Assembly (NCBI GenBank): GCA_034676185.1
Contig: JAUCCN010000001.1
Location: 1 to 64,000 of the forward strand
Direction: 5' to 3'
Origin: UBA7396 sp034676185
Lineage (GTDB): Bacteria; Patescibacteriota; Gracilibacteria; BD1-5; UBA6164
Length of the DNA stretch: 64,000 nucleotides
Made by a program: the position numbers and the translations under genes. Positions 21,522-31,673 of this stretch are shown piece by piece. The notes below the pieces were generated by a model that saw only the letters and a list, made by a program, of their open reading frames with translations, was not told where the DNA came from and did not search any database. Each line of letters opens with the position of its first letter. Positions within the stretch are counted from its first letter, which is position 1.

Positions 21522-21533
21522 GCTCTTTTATTT
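21503..21533. terminator. Palindromic terminator at the end of the receiver-like gene
   Basis: AATAAAAGAGCTTA pairs with TAAGCTCTTTTATT, a near-perfect palindrome that includes the TAA stop and ends in T-rich sequence on both strands. Confidence 0.8.
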
Positions 21534-21561
21534 AAAATTATTAAAAATTTGTTTTGCTTTT

Positions 21562-21660
21562 ATTGAAAACTAATATTAAATTTCTACTTTTGTAGATATG
21601 TATCAATGTGAACTATTGTATATAATTGAAAACTAATATTAAATTTCTACTTTTGTAGAT
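21562..21660 (+). CRISPR. Detached CRISPR fragment, two repeats and one spacer
   Basis: Two 36-bp repeats identical to those of the main array (21562-21597, 21625-21660) flank one 27-bp spacer. The orientation is the same as the main array. They lie 1.56 kb beyond its last repeat and have no leader, so they look like the far end of the original array, cut off by an insertion or rearrangement. Confidence 0.97.
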
Positions 21661-21700
21661 ATAAGATAGGATAATTATCTCTGATCAAGAGTAATAAGTA

Positions 21701-21731
21701 AATAAAGAGCTTATATTTCAACCTCTTTATT
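21701..21731. terminator. Bidirectional terminator between CRISPR fragment and GNAT gene
   Basis: AATAAAGAG and CTCTTTATT form a stem with T-runs on both sides. It can end transcripts from the array fragment (plus) and from the convergent gene whose stop is at 21732 (minus). Confidence 0.65.
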
Positions 21732-22400
21732 TTATATTCCTAAAATTTTTCTTAATTTTCCTCTATAAAATCTTCTTTTTCCATCAATATCGCTTGTGAG
21801 TAATGTCATCTTTTGATAGGATTTTTTTATATCTTGAAAAATAAATTGAGTATGAATAGGAACTATTTCACCTGTTCCATTTTCATCTCATAAAATATAA
21901 AATACATTTTGAGAAAGTTTTGACATATTATATCTTAATCTTCCAGAAATATCTTGAATACTTTTTACTATTGGAATTTTTAAAACTCCTTGTGATTGTC
22001 CTGTGAGTTCAACTTGAGTATCTTGATTTTTTGCTACAAAGCCCCATTCTATCATTTTTTTTACCATAATTGGCTTTCTAATTACTGATGTTTCAGAAAG
22101 AGGAATTTCTAATTCTTCACTTATTTGAAATAAAAGAGACATTAAATAATCCGACATCAAAGAACCTCTGAAATGAGGTGCTACATACATTCAAGAAAAT
22201 TTTAGTGTATTATTATGAATACAAAAAGAAAGATATGATGGTGTAAATTCATCAATTTTATATGGGTTTGAATATATAGTTTGCTTTCAATGTAAAGCAT
22301 ATACTCTAAATCTTTCATCTCATAGTTTTTCTATAATGAAACGAATCGATGTTTCATGAAGTTGTAATCTTCATATTATATTTTCTCATAATTTATTCAT
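21732..22400 (-). CDS. GNAT-like acyltransferase family protein
   Basis: The protein is 222 aa. GMYVAPHFRGSLMSDYLMSL in the middle matches the acetyl-CoA-binding motif A of GNAT proteins (V-x-P-x-x-R-G-x-x-x-x-x-L). SETSVIRKPIMVKKMIEWGF fits the following strand and helix ending in a G-F. The C-terminal third (LKIPIVKSIQDISGRLR onwards) is not recognised. The substrate is unknown. It is a single gene with its own terminator and lies between the CRISPR fragment and the large protein gene on the same strand. Confidence 0.5.
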
Positions 22401-22471
22401 ACTATAATAATTTTTATATCTAAAAATTAATAGGGCTGTATCCTAAGAAAATCAATAAAAATGTCAAATCT

Positions 22472-25315
22472 TTATCACACAAATTTATTATTTAATGTTG
22501 TTAACATTTGTTGTCTGTAGTCAGAAGTAAAAAGCTTTTCAGCTAATTGACTTTCTAGGAATTTTTTGAGTACACTTACTTTTGATGAAGTAATATCTAA
22601 TTGTACAAAGTCAGATATAAAACGAGCCATATGTGCTTTATCAACTTTTTGAGAAACAAAAATTCATTTTAAAGCTGTATTTGAAAGTTGACTGATATCA
22701 AAATCCAATCTTGATTCTTTCACTTTTTGGAAAAAATCTCAAATTTTTACCTCATCTCCATGAGAAACAAAAATGTAAAATAATTGATTAATATCTTTTC
22801 CATTTTTATGAAAATATACGATATCTTCAGGAGTAATAGTATAAGGTTTTTCTAATTTTGTTTTAAAAACTCAATCATCAAAAATTATTTTTCCAGCTTC
22901 AAACGCTTCTCTTGTAGGAGCTTTTAAATCATTAGCTTCCACAAATTCTGCAAATTTTTCATAACTCGTAAATCCAGTTCCATATTGTTTCATAATAGCT
23001 TGAATATCTTCTACTCAAAGATTTTTTCACACTAAATTTTCTAAAACATTTCCTGAGTTTGAAAGTTTCATTCCAATTTGTGCTTCTATTTTTGAAAGAT
23101 AATCAGAAGTAAAAAGTCATTTTCCATTTTCTGTTTTTAAAAATGCATCTACTATTTTTAAACTTTCTCCAGGAGTTTTTCCATCCACTACTGAAATAAT
23201 AAACTTTGCTAAATGATTTTTAGGAACTGTATTTGAGGATAATATTTGAGATAATGATTGTGGTGAAAGCATTGAACTCGGTAAAGACATATTTGAATGA
23301 AGAAGTTGGTCAAACACTTTTGCAATTTGATTTTTATCTCCAGATTTCATAAATACTGTCATAATTTCATCTATTTTATTTCCAGATTGAGCAAATTGTA
23401 AAATATCTTCTGCTAAAATTTTACTTGGATTTTGAATTAATTCTTGTAAATGTAGTGCATTTTTTCCATTCAAAGCAATATCAAATAATTCTTTTGCCGG
23501 AGCTTTAATATCGTATAAATCCAAATATTCTATAAATGAACTATATTTTGAAAATTCTGTTGGATTTGTATTTATAACTGCCGTTAATTGTTCAATACTC
23601 AATTCTTTTCCAGAAAAATTATCTAAATAATCCGGTAAATCTGAAAATGCAATTTTACTTTCTATATCTTTTACTTGATGAATAAAATCTGGTCAAAATT
23701 TAAATTCTCCTGTAATTCATTTTTCCATCAGAACTCTCACTTGTTGTGGAGAAATATCTGCTTGTCTCAAAAGTCTTGTCATTTTTAATAAATCTTCAGG
23801 TGTATTTTGATAGATTCATTTACTTAAAAATAAATGTACATCTGTGACTACTTGTAATTGATGTGCATCCAAAGTTGGAAGTCATGATTCTCTTAAAATT
23901 TTATTTGGTAATCCACTTTCTCATCTATTATACCAATCAGAATTTAAAATTACCTCTTGAGAATAATGAGATTCATTTGAAACTTTTGGCTGTTTTCTTG
24001 GTTCTTTTATTTTCTCAAGATTTGCTGTTCCAGGTACATTATATGCTCAAGATAAATGTCAAATTCCAGCTCAAGCAACTAAATCATCTATCCTTCATAC
24101 ATTATGACCAAATGTTCCTACTTTTTCTGAAACTGTTTTCATAGTATTTCTTACTACTTTTGGAAGAGTTGCTCATCATTTTCTTGCTTGAGAAACAGCC
24201 ATTTTTCTTGAAAGATTAATTCACAATCTTGCTGCTCCTGCTCATCCAGCAAGAAGTCATGCAAGACTTACAAGTAATATAGCAATATCTCATTGTTTTC
24301 CACTTTTGAGCATTTCTCATAATTGTTTAAGCATTTCAAGTCATTTTTCTCATAAAAGTTCAAGTAACATTAATGATGGATTTTCTCAAACAAGCTCTTC
24401 TCTTTTTATTTCTGCTGTCATTCTTACCAGTGGATCATTTGAAAATGCATCCATTCTGTATCATCCATATCTATTGAGTAAAATAATTCCTGATGGAATA
24501 TTTCACAAAAATTTTAAGATTTCCTCAATTCCACTTCCTATATCATTTGTAAGTAAAATTCACAATTCTTTTCTACTATTTCCATCAAATATATTCATTT
24601 TTCTTTCTTTCATTTGATGAAGTTCATGTTCAGAAATATTTCCTTGAGATTGTATAAGATTTTGTGTGAGTGATTTTTCTCAAAAAAGTTGAGAGAGATT
24701 AACTTTATCAGCTAAATATTTATCAAGATTTGAAAATCCTGATTTTGAAGCTGATTCATCGTGAACTTTTTTAAATTCATTCATTCCTCAAAGTACGATA
24801 ATTTGTCCAATAGATTTTCATAATTTTCCTGCAAAATTATTTGCTTCTGTAGTATCAATAGTATTATTTTTATCTACATCAAATTTTTTGATATTGTGTT
24901 CTCAAACCGTTTCTCATAAATTATTATTGAGAGAAGAAAAAAGAAATTCTCTTATTTGCTGCTTTACTTGTTGATTTTGAGATTCATATTTTTCTTGAAT
25001 TTGAGCTACTTTTAAAATATGTTGAAAAATATATTCCTTTTTTTCAGGAGAATTTTCTCAAGATTGTAGTACATTTATAAATTGTGAAAAATTATCAAGT
25101 GTTTGTTCTTGATTTGATTCTAAAGTGTTTTTTATTGGTAATTTTTCTACTGAATATAATTGTTCCAAATGAAATTCATTAAATATTAATACTTCAATAT
25201 TGTATCAGATTTTTCAAAAAAAAGCTAAAAAATATAGATAATTTTTATTATAAATCAGATTTTTATAATTATTGTCACTTTTTCTGATTCTCCTTGTTTT
25301 ATTATAATAATTCAT
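22472..25315 (-). CDS. Large unknown protein with an EF-hand-like loop and duplicated helical module
   Basis: The protein is about 947 aa and is mostly predicted helix. FDVDKNNTIDTTEA at about residues 142-155 has Asp, Asp, Asn, Thr, Asp and Glu at EF-hand/dockerin loop positions 1, 3, 5, 7, 9 and 12. A hydrophobic stretch ILLVSLAGLLAGGAGAA at about 345 may cross the membrane. Two copies of a module end in LFTSDY, near residues 733 and 928, about 195 aa apart (HLAKFIISVVDG versus HMARFISDFVQL before them). The start is uncertain: the ATG at 25315 lies only 12 bp from the divergent gene and has no Shine-Dalgarno. I do not recognise the family. Surface or calcium-dependent structural roles are only a guess. 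Confidence 0.6.
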
Positions 25316-25327
25316 AAATGAAAAATT

Positions 25328-25882
25328 ATGCTCAAAAAAGTAAAAAAAATATTTGGTATTATTTGAATAAGTATACTTTTTACCTCAAAAACTTTTGCTT
25401 GTTCCTGTATGGAATTGGAATCACCTGAAAAAGCATTAGAAAAGGCAACATGAGTATTTATTGGAACGGTTGAAAATATTGAAAATCGTTGATTTATAGA
25501 TGAGCTTATAGGAAGTTTTCCAAATAAAACAATTCATTTTCAAGTTTCTCAAACTATAAAATGAAATTATAATTTTATTACTAAAATAGATACTGCTTAT
25601 GATGGAGCAAGTTGTTGATATGAGTTTGAAATGGGAAAAGAATATATAGTTTATACGTATGGAAAAGAAGAAAATCAAGAAGTTTCACTTTGTTCAAGGA
25701 CTTCAGAACTCATATATGCAAAAGATGATTGGGAGACATTTTGAAATATTATTTCCCCTAAGGCTCCTATTTGAGAATTTACAACTCAATGAGATAATCA
25801 AAAAACCATTAATATTCCTGTCATTATTATACTTTTCGTTCTCTCCATTCTTTTTATCTATTTAAGAAAATCTTGAAAATAG
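25328..25882 (+). CDS. Membrane-anchored TIMP/NTR-like domain protein
   Basis: The protein is 184 aa. A signal peptide (FGIIGISILFTSKTFA) ends just before CSCMELESPEKALEKA and VFIGTVENIE. The mature C-x-C start followed by an alanine-rich helix and V-F-x-G-x-V is the pattern of bacterial TIMP/NTR-like domains. Later Cys residues (GASCGYEF, SLCSRTSE) would complete disulfides. A C-terminal membrane helix (IPVIIILFVLSILFIYL) with a basic tail anchors it. Such domains are extracytoplasmic and often bind partner proteins. The role here is unknown. It stops with TAG, one of few in the window. Confidence 0.7.
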
Positions 25883-26179
25883 TTTTTTATTACTCTAAAA
25901 ATATCTAAAAAAATATATATCTTTTAAAATTAAATCTTTAAAAAATATGTATATTTATTTATATATAAATTTGAGTGTGTATTTTTTTACATAAAAAATA
26001 CTTGTCATTTTTTTGGCTTAAAAAAAATATTACTTTTGAGTTTTTAACATAAAAATAAAAAAATAGAAAAAAATATTCAAAAAATTAATATTTATTTAAT
26101 ATACCTGTTTTATAATGAAAGTTATTATTTATATTTTTGAAAATAAATAATAATATTTAATTATTAACTTACAGAAGTA
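25883..26179 (+). other. AT-rich intergenic region, upstream of the inactive Cas12a-like gene
   Basis: No gene is seen. TTTTATAATG near 26110 offers a -10 (TATAAT) for the following gene, about 65 bp before its start. TTGTCA near 26002 is another possible -35. TGAGTTTTTA at 26037-26046 matches ten bases of the orphan guide (reverse strand), but such a match is expected by chance at this base composition. Confidence 0.35.
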
Positions 26180-29100
26180 ATGTGGAAAATACAACAGAAT
26201 GATTTGATTTTTTTTGAAGTGAAAAAAAATATTAGATTTCTATTAGAACCTCTTTTTGAACCAAGTACATCATTTGAAGAAACGGTTCATATACAACATA
26301 ATTTATCTATTTTTATAAAAAAATATAAGATAGTTTTAAAAAGCCTTCACTCTCTTCTTTTTAATCAAAAAATGCAAATATTAAATAATAAATTAAAAAT
26401 TAAATTTTGTTTTTTAAGAAAAAATACCACGGCTCCTTATTTTGAAAATGAAATTTATAAATTTAAAAATAAACATAAAAATCAAATTGAATTATATAGA
26501 AAAGAACTTCATTTTCTTGTAGAAATATTCAATTCTTTTCTCTGAGAAAATACGAATTATGTAGAAAAGTTACAACTATTACTTTCAAAAAATTCTACTC
26601 AAAATCCTGATATAAAATATTATTTCCATAAAATTTCAAGAAAAACAAATTTTGAATTTTTATGAGATCTTTGTGAAAGTATCAATACTCAAATCCCCAC
26701 TCTCCATTTTCAACTTGTTGAAATCAAAAAAATTATAAAAGAACTCTATTTCCTCAAAGAAAAACTTCAAAATGAATTTCATCAAGAACAATCTTTTTGA
26801 AAAGTAGTTGAAACTGCTAATTTAAATTATTTTCTTGTTCATAAAAAATCAAAAAATTATGATGAACTTCTTACAAATAAAGAAAAATCTCTCCATCATC
26901 ATATTTCAAATTTTCCTAAATTTTCAAAAGCCACTCAAGAAAATGGATTAAAAGATTTTGAAAATTATTATTCACTTCTCTACTCACAATCAGAACTTAC
27001 AGAAACACATGAATTACTTAAAGAATATAAAAACATTCAAAAAGAATGATTTTTACAATTTATAAATAATTGATATTCTTTTACAGATTTAAAAAATCAT
27101 AAAAATTTTTCATTTTATAATCATCATCTTAATGGAATAGATTTTCCACTTATTATTTATCTTTTTGATGATATTTCAGAAAAAAATTTTTATATATTAC
27201 AAGAAATATCTCATAAAATTCAACAACTTATTTCTATAAAAAATTCTCATGAAAATATAGAGAAAAAAAGAGAGCTATATAGAAATATTTGTCCAGATGA
27301 AATCATCCCAGAAGAAAATATAGAATCTATAAGAAATATTTTAAATAAAAAAATAATTCAATTCCAAAAAGAAAGAGGAAAATTTTTTAATACTGAAACC
27401 TATGCTTGTATCTCTAAAAAATATGCTCACTTTTGTGCAGAATATAAAAAAATTTCTCTTGAAATAGGAAAAATTCAAGCACAAATGAAACATATAAAAG
27501 ATGAGCAAATTCAAGTTGAAAGGATACAGAGTTGGGCCATTATTCTCGAAAAAGAGAATCAAAAATTTCTTCTCACAATTCCAAAGGAAAAAATAAATGC
27601 TCCTTATTTTCATAAAGAAAATAATATCCATCAAGCAAGAAATTTTATACAAACTCTTAAAAATACAAAAAATGATTATACATTATATCATTTTGAGTCT
27701 CTCACTTTAAAAATATTAGAAAAACTTTGTTTTCATAAAGAAAGTAGTTATTTCAGAAATAAAATAGCAAAAGAACTCTATGAATTCAACCAAAATTTTG
27801 TAGAAAAAAAAGATTTTTTTCAACTCAGAAAAACCATTGAAACCTACAATATAAAAATGAAATATGAACTTCCAAAAAATATTTCTTGAGAAACTTGTAA
27901 ACAAACTTTACTTCATTTTTATAAATCTGTTCTCCAATTAAAAAGTTTACAAGAAGAAATTATTATTCATAATCATCATGATTTTCATAAATTCATAGAT
28001 AAAGATTTTAAAAATTTAGAAGAGTTTGAAAAAGAGCTCAAAGAAATTTGTTATATAAAAGAAAATATTTCTATTTCAAATGAAGTGAAAGAAATACTCA
28101 TAGAGAAATTTCAAGCTCATCTTTATAAAATCACCAGCTATGATTTAGAAAAATGCTTAAAAAGAGAAAATAAAAAATCTCATACAAAAATTTGGCTCAA
28201 TTTTTGGGATAAAATTAATAATACTCAAAAATATCCTATCAGAATAAATCCAGAAATAAAAATTAGTTTTATAAAAAAAGAGAAAAATATTCTCCTTTCA
28301 TCTTGAAAAGAAAAAGTAAATAGGAAAATAAAAAATAGATATTTGCTTACGACTAATATTACAGAACATGCATGTAAAAATTCTTGATTTGTAAATGGGA
28401 AAACAAAAAAGGAAATTATTAATTTTTATGAAAAGTTTAATAAAGAATTTGAATATAAAATAAATGAAAAAATATTTTCCTACACTTATTTTATTGATAT
28501 TTGGGAAAATAATTCTATCAAATTATCTCTTTATAAAAATAATACTCTTATTGAAATACCTACTTATCAATTACATTCAGAATATTTTCTAGAAATAAAT
28601 AATAAATGAACTCCCCTTTATAAAAATTTTTCTTATTTTCAATACGATAATCACAAAGATTTTTATAAAATAGAAAAAAATCCTTATATTGATGTTTCTC
28701 AAGCAAAACTGATCAATGAGAAAATATATTTAGAATGAGATATTTCTACGTATCTCAATTTAAAACTAAAAAGTGCAAAGAAAAAAATATCTCATTTTTA
28801 TTCCAAATATTCTCACATACAAATAAGTGAATTCAATCAAAATTATATTGTTTTAATTTGATGAAATACCCAAGAACTCGTAATATATGAATTTGAAGAA
28901 AAATATGAAATTATTCAATCTAGATGAACTATTTTAAAAGAATTACAAGACTTTCTTCAATCAAAAGATATTGATTCATATCAAGAAGAAGATATTTCAA
29001 TACACGACATAGAAAATTTAAAAAATGCTTTATGTGCAAATATAATATGAATTATATTTTTTCTTCAAAAAGAATATCCTGGTAGAATAATAGTAAGAAA

Positions 29101-29275
29101 TTTTCATCAAAATAGAAATAATCTCTCCATTGAAAATTTAGATAAAAAAATAGAAGAAAAAATTTTACAAAAACTTTCCTCTCTCAGTCTTATTCCATCA
29201 AATTATAAATATATATTTGAACTGAAAGAGCAAAATATTTTAAATAAACTCTGACTTATAGAATTTGTAAATTAA
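26180..29275 (+). CDS. Catalytically inactive, C-terminally truncated Cas12a-like protein
   Basis: The protein is 1031 aa. Its second half follows Cas12a in order. QSWAIILEKENQKFLLTIPK parallels the WED strand region (NGKYYLGVMKKGK in the Cas12a here). KISFIKKEKN followed by KNRYLLTTNITEH parallels EIFFREKS and NKRYTKNKILFH. At the RuvC-I position it reads YIVLIGGNTQELVIYEF: the catalytic Asp is absent, replaced around residue 892-896 by I-G-G (both G are TGA). At RuvC-II it reads YPGRIIVRNFH, with Asn (about 974) where the Glu belongs; the active relative at 459 reads YPNSIIVFENL. The protein stops about 57 residues later, so the Nuc domain, zinc ribbon and RuvC-III are missing. The frame is otherwise open, arguing against recent decay. 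A one-unit crRNA gene follows within 40 bp. I infer RNA-guided DNA binding without cutting. Confidence 0.75.
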
Positions 29276-29278
29276 GTT

Positions 29279-29306
29279 TTGACTTTTATAAAAAAATGTT
29301 TACTAT
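29279..29306 (+). promoter_or_regulatory. Promoter of the orphan crRNA-like gene
   Basis: TTGACT (29279-29284), 16 bp, TACTAT (29301-29306). It starts four bases after the stop codon of the inactive Cas12a-like gene. The predicted transcript would start at about 29312, at the crRNA handle itself. Confidence 0.6.
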
Positions 29307-29311
29307 TCCCT

Positions 29312-29390
29312 TAGTTTCTACTTTTGTAGATTATAAAAACTCATACTTATACCCTATATAATAAAAATCTTTCTTATGAAAGATAATAGG
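29312..29390 (+). ncRNA. Orphan single-unit crRNA-like RNA
   Basis: TTTCTACTTTTGTAGAT (29315-29331) is identical to the last 17 bases of the CRISPR repeat, the part kept as the Cas12a crRNA handle. The upstream half of the repeat is missing (TTAG in place of TAAA). A guide-length segment starting TATAAAAACTCATACTTATA (29332 to about 29352) follows. A hairpin comes next: outer CCTAT/ATAGG, inner ATCTTTC-TTAT-GAAAGAT (29353-29390). There is no second repeat, so this is not an array. Promoter, handle, guide and 3' hairpin make a self-contained guide RNA gene, comparable in concept to Cas-regulating crRNA-like RNAs (CreR) or the guides of nuclease-dead TnpB regulators. Confidence 0.75.
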
Positions 29391-29431
29391 AAATAAGTAA
29401 AGTGTAATTTTTAGAAAAAATTGCATAAAAT

Positions 29432-29470
29432 AAAAAAAACTATATATTTTGAAATATATAGTTTTTTATT
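29432..29470. terminator. Strong AU-rich hairpin before the phosphodiester glycosidase gene
   Basis: AAAAAACTATATAT pairs with ATATATAGTTTTTT around TTTGAA, followed by TATTTTTATT. It ends nine bases before the next start codon. It may stop transcription from the orphan crRNA unit; TTGCAT (29421) with TATATT (29443) overlaps it as a possible promoter of the next gene. Confidence 0.6.
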
Positions 29471-29478
29471 TTTATTGT

Positions 29479-30570
29479 ATGAAAAAAATAATATTTTTAC
29501 TCTTAGTTTTGATTCCAAACTTTAGCTTTGCAAATACTTATATTGAAAAAAAAGTTGACGGATATACTTTTAAAGTTATCAAATATGATCTTACATCTCA
29601 GGATTATGAAATTAAAATAGTAAAAACTGACAATGCTACCAATTTATCAAATTTATTAAAACAAAATAATGCTATTACTGGAGTAAATGGAGTATTTTTT
29701 TGTCCAACCGATTATTCTTGGTGTAATACTGAAAAAAGTTTTACTGATAATGAAAGATATATTGAAGGTGAAAAATATGCAACCTATCTCACTACTGGAG
29801 ATAGAGCTGTTTTTGGCTGGGATAAAAATAAAGTTCCCTTTATCTATCAATCAGGAAAAATAAATATGGACTGGGAAAGTGAAATTTACTATTGATTTTG
29901 AAATTACCCACTCCTTTTAAGTGAATGAAAAAATATGTTAGAAGAATATTGGGAAAAAGGTTTAATTGATGGAAAAATGAAAGCAAAAGGAACCAGAAAC
30001 TTTATTTGTAGTGATGAAAAAAAAGAAAATATCTATTTCTGACTCATATATGATGCGACTCTTGAAGAAGCAACTACAGCACTAAGAAGTTTTTGATGTT
30101 ATGATGCTCTAAATCTTGATGCCTGACTTTCAACAGTATTTATGTATAATAATAGATATCTTGTGTGACCTCAAAAAAGAGATATTTTAGATGCGGTAGC
30201 TATTGAAAGAAAATGACTTAACATAGAAGAAATTATAAAAATAGGTGAAAATATTACTCAAATATTTATATGAGATATTGAAAAAAGAAGCAAAAAGAGT
30301 CTTAAAAAAAGTGAAAAATATCTTACCAGTTATATGAATGCTTTAGAGTCACTTAGAAAAAGTATGTATGAAAAATACACTCATAATATTTATGAAACAA
30401 ATTTTGTATGAGAAGTAGATAAAGTTTGATATACTATAGAATCACCAACTCTCAAACATTTAAAAGTTATTACACTTATAAATGAAATATATGAAAATTT
30501 AAGAAAATTAAGAATAGAAATAAGAGAAAAAATATCTGAAGAACAAAAAATTTTAGAAATAATCAAATAA
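29479..30570 (+). CDS. Secreted phosphodiester glycosidase (NAGPA/DUF2233) family protein
   Basis: The protein is 363 aa. A signal peptide (MKKIIFLLLVLIPNFSFA) is followed by the family core: TDNATNLSNLLKQ, AITGVNGVFFCP (usual N-G-x-F-F), DRAVFGWDKNK, then CYDALNLDAGLSTVFMYNNR, which matches the L-N-L-D-G-G-x-S segment with an A replacing one Gly. The C-terminal 110 residues are a helical extension (EKYLTSYMNALESLRKS and beyond) not part of the core. The family cleaves phosphodiester-linked sugars, so an envelope polysaccharide or teichoic-like substrate is plausible. An in-frame ATG 30 bp upstream was rejected because the signal peptide begins at 29479. Confidence 0.75.
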
Positions 30571-30574
30571 AAAT

Positions 30575-31600
30575 ATGCAAAAAAAACAAATACTTACCCT
30601 CGTAATATTATTACTTATTTTTTTATGAAGCTACTTTATTTCATGAATATATTCTGTTATAAATGTATCAGTTACTCTCTTTATTTATTCTTTATTTCTC
30701 TATATTTTTTACTGATGATATAAAAAAATAAAAGAGAAAAACTATAATTTTTTTTCATTGGAACATTATAGTATATTTTTAAATATTTTTCTCTATAGAA
30801 TCAGTTCTCTCTTTTTGGTAGCTCTCATATTTATTTGATGATTTTCTTATTATCAAAATGAAGTTTCTCCTGCAAAGATGCCAATATATACATTGAGTAA
30901 CGGAGAAAAAACTATTATATTTCATTGAATGAGTCATATAGGAACTGAAAATTTTTATAATCAAGTAAAAGAAAATATCAAAAAATATAAAGAAGATGGA
31001 TATGTATATTATTTTGAAGGAGTAAGACCTGGAAGTCAGGAAAATCATGAAGCTTTTGACAAAGCATTAGGAGTAAAATTTGATGAAACTACCTATCAAA
31101 ATATGTCAAAACTTTATGGACTTGTCAATCAAAATAATGAATTATTTTTATGACTTATAAATAATTTAGATTTCAATGTTGATATTTCTATTGATGATGT
31201 GATGGAAAAATATGAAAGTATAAAATCTAAGGCGTGAATCTCAAACAGAAATTATAATGCCCCCCTTGATGCTGGAGAACTTATAGGAAATGAATTATCA
31301 AAACTCACTCCTAGAGAACTTACTATTCTTAGGTATATCAATAAATCTTTTATTAATATGATTGTAAAAAGTGAATGACTTCAACAATCAATACAAAATA
31401 ATTTTTCAAACAAAGAACTTTTTGCAGTTATACTAGATGAAAGAAACAAAGTAATTGCTGAGAAAATCATCTCATCACAAGATACAAAAATTATTATGAC
31501 ATACTGACTCTTACATTTTGAGTGAATCTTCCAATTATTAAAACAGCACGATATAAAATGGAAAATAGAGAAAATAGATTATTTATTTCCGTTAAAATAA
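30575..31600 (+). CDS. TraB/TIKI-like membrane protein
   Basis: The protein is 341 aa. The N-terminal third has about four membrane helices (ILTLVILLLIFLGSYFISG, then others). The soluble part starts with TIIFHGMSHIGTENFYNQV and EDGYVYYFEGVRPGS, which resemble the G-x-x-H and acidic E-G motifs of the TraB/TIKI/EreA superfamily. The end IIMTYGLLHFEGIFQLL fits its second His motif. Members are metalloprotease-like or regulators. Function here is unknown. The gene follows the glycosidase by four bases, so they are probably one operon. Confidence 0.6.
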
Positions 31601-31673
31601 ATATAAAATTAAATTTGACTTTTTATTAAATAATCTTAATATTTAATTATATTAACTATTAACTTAATTAAAT

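Noticed and set aside
21597..21624. The two-repeat fragment as an independent second CRISPR locus.
   Set aside because: It lacks a leader and cas genes and its repeats are identical to the main array in the same orientation, so it is better explained as a detached end.
26037..26046. Ten-base match of the orphan guide to the upstream region of its neighbouring Cas12a-like gene.
   Set aside because: Guide positions 1 and 2 mismatch, the PAM reads TTAT, and a ten-base AT-rich match is expected by chance in a window of this size.
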